Source: an uncultured Eubacterium sp. (GTDB lineage: Bacteria > Bacillota > Clostridia > Lachnospirales > Lachnospiraceae). Taken from it: a stretch of 54,387 nucleotides of DNA. The DNA is taken from positions 1 through 54,387 of the forward strand of contig CAJTMV010000028.1 of assembly GCA_910577225.1 (NCBI GenBank), read 5' to 3'. The translations under genes were made by a program, and so were the position numbers. Positions 51,418 to 54,387 of the stretch are shown one piece after another. Under the pieces are notes generated by a model. That model was not told the DNA's origin and did no database searches. It saw only the letters and a program-made list of their open reading frames with translations. Position 1 is the first letter of the stretch, and each line of letters starts with the position of its first letter.

Positions 51418-52737
51418 TTATATATGATGAGATTTAGAAATTTGAAGTCGTTGTACAAAAGTCTGGTCTTGAATTTCTGTATCTAAAAAAACATGGTTGT
51501 ATTTTTCAATGATTTTATGGGCATTATACAGTCCAAGTCCACGATTAGACCCTTTTGTAGATATATCAGGCTGCGTAAGTGTGGCATAAGGAATCCCTTT
51601 ATCCAGAAAAGAATTTGAAATAATAAAGATATATTCCGCATCCAGATGAATCAGGGCGAACCTGATACATGGAGCATCCGTTTCTAAAGAGGCTTCAATT
51701 GCATTATCCAGAAAAATCCCTATTATACGGGATAAATCCAAAGTATCCATTGGTATATTGGGAATATTATCTGTTACTTCCACACTGACAGCGATGTTAA
51801 GTTCTATGGCATATAATAATTTAGATGAAATAATACTCTTTAATTCAGTTGCATTGATGTTCATCAATTGATTGATGTGTGCAGTGTTTTTTGTAATATT
51901 TTTGCTTAATGGAAGGATTTCTTTGTCAAAAAATTTCTTTAAACCATCCATATCATTTGCTTCTATATAACCTGACATAGAAAGCATGATATTTGAATAA
52001 TCGTGTTTAAAAGATCGGAGTGAGGAATACATGGTTTCTATTTGGTTTGTATATTCCTGAAGCTTGTTGTAGGAATCCTGGCGCATATTCATATCCATTT
52101 TTTCCATATGTGCTTTCACCATATTTATAATTAATATGGTACTAACAATAAAGTAACAAGAAAATAGTATACAGTTAAAGGTTATAGTTTTGCGGTTGTA
52201 TCCGATAGATTCCCCTTCCACTATGTTAAACAAAAAAATAAACAGACATGCGGACAAGTTTATTAATATAAGTAATAAAAGTTGTCTGGGAAGTGCGGCA
52301 TGTATTTTACGGATAACAAAGTGAAGCAGCCGGCCTATTATAGGGCAAATGCAGATAAGAAGCACAATATATGATATTATATAAAAAATGTAGCAGGTTA
52401 AATTGGTTTGTAAATCTGCAATGGGATAGATAAATGTATCCCATACTAAAGAATAATTATTATCCCAAATTACACAAAATAGGTAAGTAGCGATAAAGAC
52501 ACAAATATTTGTTAAACGATTTTCGTGTATCAGGGAGATATATATGCACGAACTTATAATTAAAAAAATGACTCCTACATTACCAAAAATAAATCCAATG
52601 CACAGTATATTAAGCAGTAAGATGAAAGAAAAGATAAGTTTTTGTTTAAATGTTAATCTGAATGGTAAAAAATAGCACGTAGGTACTAAATAAGAAAAGA
52701 TACTTAAAATATATGGGAGTATTTGTATTATTATCAT
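51418..52737 (-). CDS. GHKL sensor histidine kinase, AgrC-like
   Basis: This 439-residue protein has six or so N-terminal membrane helices (to about residue 215), a DHp region with YSSLRSFKHDYSNIMLSMSGYI (phospho-His about 244), and a GHKL ATPase domain (FLDNAIEAS, TKGSNRGLGLYNAHKII). This is the AgrC layout, in which the membrane part senses the cyclic autoinducing peptide. GAGGAG lies about 10 bases upstream of ATG 52737. It is on the same strand as agrA but separated from it by the oppositely oriented agrB. Confidence 0.9.
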   Translation of the reverse strand: MIIIQILPYILSIFSYLVPTCYFLPFRLTFKQKLIFSFILLLNILCIGFIFGNVGVIFLIISSCIYISLIHENRLTNICVFIATYLFCVIWDNNYSLVWDTFIYPIADLQTNLTCYIFYIISYIVLLICICPIIGRLLHFVIRKIHAALPRQLLLLILINLSACLFIFLFNIVEGESIGYNRKTITFNCILFSCYFIVSTILIINMVKAHMEKMDMNMRQDSYNKLQEYTNQIETMYSSLRSFKHDYSNIMLSMSGYIEANDMDGLKKFFDKEILPLSKNITKNTAHINQLMNINATELKSIISSKLLYAIELNIAVSVEVTDNIPNIPMDTLDLSRIIGIFLDNAIEASLETDAPCIRFALIHLDAEYIFIISNSFLDKGIPYATLTQPDISTKGSNRGLGLYNAHKIIEKYNHVFLDTEIQDQTFVQRLQISKSHHI

Positions 52738-53436
52738 CTTATATAACTCCTCGTATTATAAAGTAGTAGTGTTTATAGTCCCTCTCCAGGGACTGTATCA
52801 TATACTGCCTGATGCTGTTATGGGATTGTTTTACTTTAAATTGTTTTAGTAAAGTTACGACCTTGTTCTTTTTATGTATTCGTTATTTAGTCAGGTACTA
52901 TATGTAATTGTAAATTGTATCAGTAATATAAAACAGTATGAATATTTATACAAAGGATTCATTTTGTGAATATTATTGGAATTGATTATCCATTTTCTTA
53001 AACTGTAACATTTTGTATTTAGCTACGTATCGCGTTTGTCTACGCTTATGACCTGAACTGTCAGGTATTATCCATTACTATTTCTGATTCAGATATTGGA
53101 CAAGGAGCTGTGTTTTTTTCTGAAAGCAAAGATTTTAGTCGTTCTGATTCCATAGATGAGATATAATCTTATTACTGAAATGGCTTTTCTGGGTTGCTCA
53201 CCAAGATAAATATTTGCTTTTTTATTATGGAAATAAATTTGCATATTCATAAATGGAATTATCAGCACATCTAAAATCGTTTCTCAGGATCCTTATGGGG
53301 CATTATTCTTAAAAAAGAATCTTAACGAAATCGACTTTAAAATGAAGCCGTTCAAAACGGTACAATATATCTGCTACCGAGCAGGACTATACTCAGATAA
53401 TAATGGTAGTGTCAGAAATCGAAAAAACACTTCTGC
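52738..53436. other. AT-rich non-coding stretch upstream of agrC
   Basis: No confident gene. AGTCCCT (52777-52783) and AGGGACT (52788-52794) form a small hairpin in the agrC leader. A 30-residue minus-strand frame (53061-53153, with APCPIS) lacks a ribosome binding site. The right part (53330-53436) may hold the degraded C-terminus of the neighbouring transposase. Confidence 0.4.
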
Positions 53437-53815
53437 TCAAAAGGTAATCCATACATAAAAAGCATGCTTTGGGGTATCATGCCATTCCAATCGTTCCGCC
53501 AGCCGGTATACTTCTTTTGGCTTGAGTGCTTTATACAGGGAAGTTGGCACATGAATATTCAGATTGTCGGTTACAAGGACTATCTTTTTTCTTCTGGGTA
53601 CAGGATGTCTAAGGTGTATTTCAATATTTGTGCAAAACCTCTGTATTCCGTGTTTCTGTTACGACTTTTTCTCGGCAAGAGGTTTGTGATCATGAATATG
53701 TCTGCAACGCAATTCCTTATGTATACGGAATCTGTTTTTTCAGGGCCCCTAGCTAACAAGAGGGATGCGTTTTTCCTTTATAATCTGTCATCCATGTATA
53801 CCACAGTACGGAACA
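53437..53815 (-). pseudogene. IS630-family transposase remnant
   Basis: The minus strand reads VVYMDDR (near 53790-53814), DSVYIRNCVADIFMI, then in another frame ILKYTLDILYPEEKKIVLVTDNLNIHVPTSLYKALKP followed by RLAERLEWHDTPKHAF. These are the DDE-domain blocks of IS630 transposases, including the middle Asp in VTDNLN. Several stops and frameshifts interrupt it. The N-terminal helix-turn-helix and the last catalytic Glu region are not recognisable. The open plus-strand frame here is an antisense shadow. Confidence 0.8.
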
Positions 53816-54387
53816 GATCATTCTGACGATGTTACATTTCAAGAACATCCTCCAATACTTTTTTCATAAAGTATAACGATATTTAATAGAAATGTAAACA
53901 CTTAAAATTGACTGGATGGAATATTAAGTAATAGACAGAAAATGGAATACTGGTACTATAGCGAACTTGTTTGCCTTGCGTTTCTAAGGAACTGTTTTGG
54001 ACTGGTTTTCCATGTAAAATAACTTGGAATCTGTTATGTCATATGGTAAATTTTATTCAGTAGGCAAACAATTTTGAAGAGTTCTCAGTAGTACAAGTCT
54101 ATCTGTATAGTTATTGGAGGATCAGGTGATAAAGGCGTTAAAAACTATTGTTGCTTTTTTCTGAGAACTGGGGTCAAAAGATTTTCGGTAAAAGAGCTAT
54201 ATGAATTGTTTTTTTATTGTGCATAAAATTCCTATGTTTTACGGAATAATTTTTTCATATTTTTTATTAATTTAATTATAATTAAATTAATGTCAGCTTT
54301 ATTTGCCTTTTAACTCCAGCAACATCTTAATTACTCAACTTTCCCAGCAGATATTTTCAAACAAAGCTTGTATAAATGCCGCCTGAG
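53816..54387. other. AT-rich right end without recognisable genes
   Basis: No coding frame longer than about 20 residues is supported. A GGAGG followed by GTG at 54126 starts a 12-codon frame (IKALKTIVAFF) that ends at once. It could be the start of a lost or frameshifted gene. Confidence 0.4.

Noticed and set aside
53061..53153. 30-residue minus-strand frame (APCPIS) upstream of agrC as AgrD
   Set aside because: No ribosome binding site, no amphipathic N-terminus, and far from agrB. It is in a stretch of degraded sequence.
53464..53826. Plus-strand 120-residue open frame
   Set aside because: It is antisense to the IS630 transposase remnant, and its residues show no domain.

Overview
The window looks like chromosome from a Gram-positive anaerobe of the class Clostridia, most likely Lachnospiraceae (inferred from gene content and gene order; no species is claimed). 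Supporting signs are AGGAGG-type ribosome binding sites throughout, a dgt-dnaG-rpoD-trmK-nif3 housekeeping block, a SpoVB-type flippase, a DUF5685 protein, a clostridial TRAP/hexuronate operon, and BlaI/BlaR1-, LanFEG- and Agr-like modules.

Layout. 1-2.7 kb is the tail of a mobile element: the C-terminus of a relaxase-like coiled-coil protein, a small unknown gene, a GNAT acetyltransferase, a P-loop kinase, and an AviRa-type rRNA methyltransferase cut off by a truncated IS1634-type transposase. A tRNA-Leu(CAG) with its own promoter and terminator follows. 3.2-13.6 kb is core genome: a GT-C-like membrane protein, dgt-dnaG-rpoD-trmK, nif3, a TGS-type nucleoside kinase and RNase P RNA. 13.8-16.1 kb is accessory: a secreted FG-GAP-like protein, an Rpn/PD-(D/E)XK nuclease and a sugar-nucleotide epimerase fragment. 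16.4-21.8 kb holds a preQ1-riboswitch-controlled queT, a compact zinc-ribbon/DUF5685/J-domain cluster, a SpoVB-like flippase and a cysteine desulfurase. 21.9-25.9 kb holds a large hybrid histidine kinase and a two-receiver response regulator.

26.0-36.4 kb is a complete hexuronate utilisation locus. An AraC-type regulator is divergent from a TRAP transporter (dctPQM), uxuA, uxaC, an SDR-type fructuronate reductase, a KDPG aldolase and two tandem PfkB-type KDG kinases, and the unit ends at a strong terminator. Imported glucuronate would go to fructuronate, mannonate, KDG, KDPG, and then pyruvate plus glyceraldehyde-3-phosphate.

36.5-48.2 kb is rich in signalling: a BlaI/M56 pair behind a perfect consensus promoter with two operators, a DUF362 protein, an OmpR-type two-component system divergent from a lantibiotic-immunity-like ABC transporter, a broken PadR gene whose promoter and operator survive ahead of an alpha/beta hydrolase, and an ECF sigma/DUF4179 anti-sigma pair. 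48.5-49.8 kb holds an intact zinc macrodomain ADP-ribosyl hydrolase followed by a decayed SirTM sirtuin, the ghost of a protein ADP-ribosylation module. 49.8-52.7 kb is an AT-rich Agr-like quorum-sensing locus (AgrA, AgrB, AgrC) in which no AgrD peptide gene can be recognised. The last 1.6 kb is degraded and contains an IS630-family transposase remnant.
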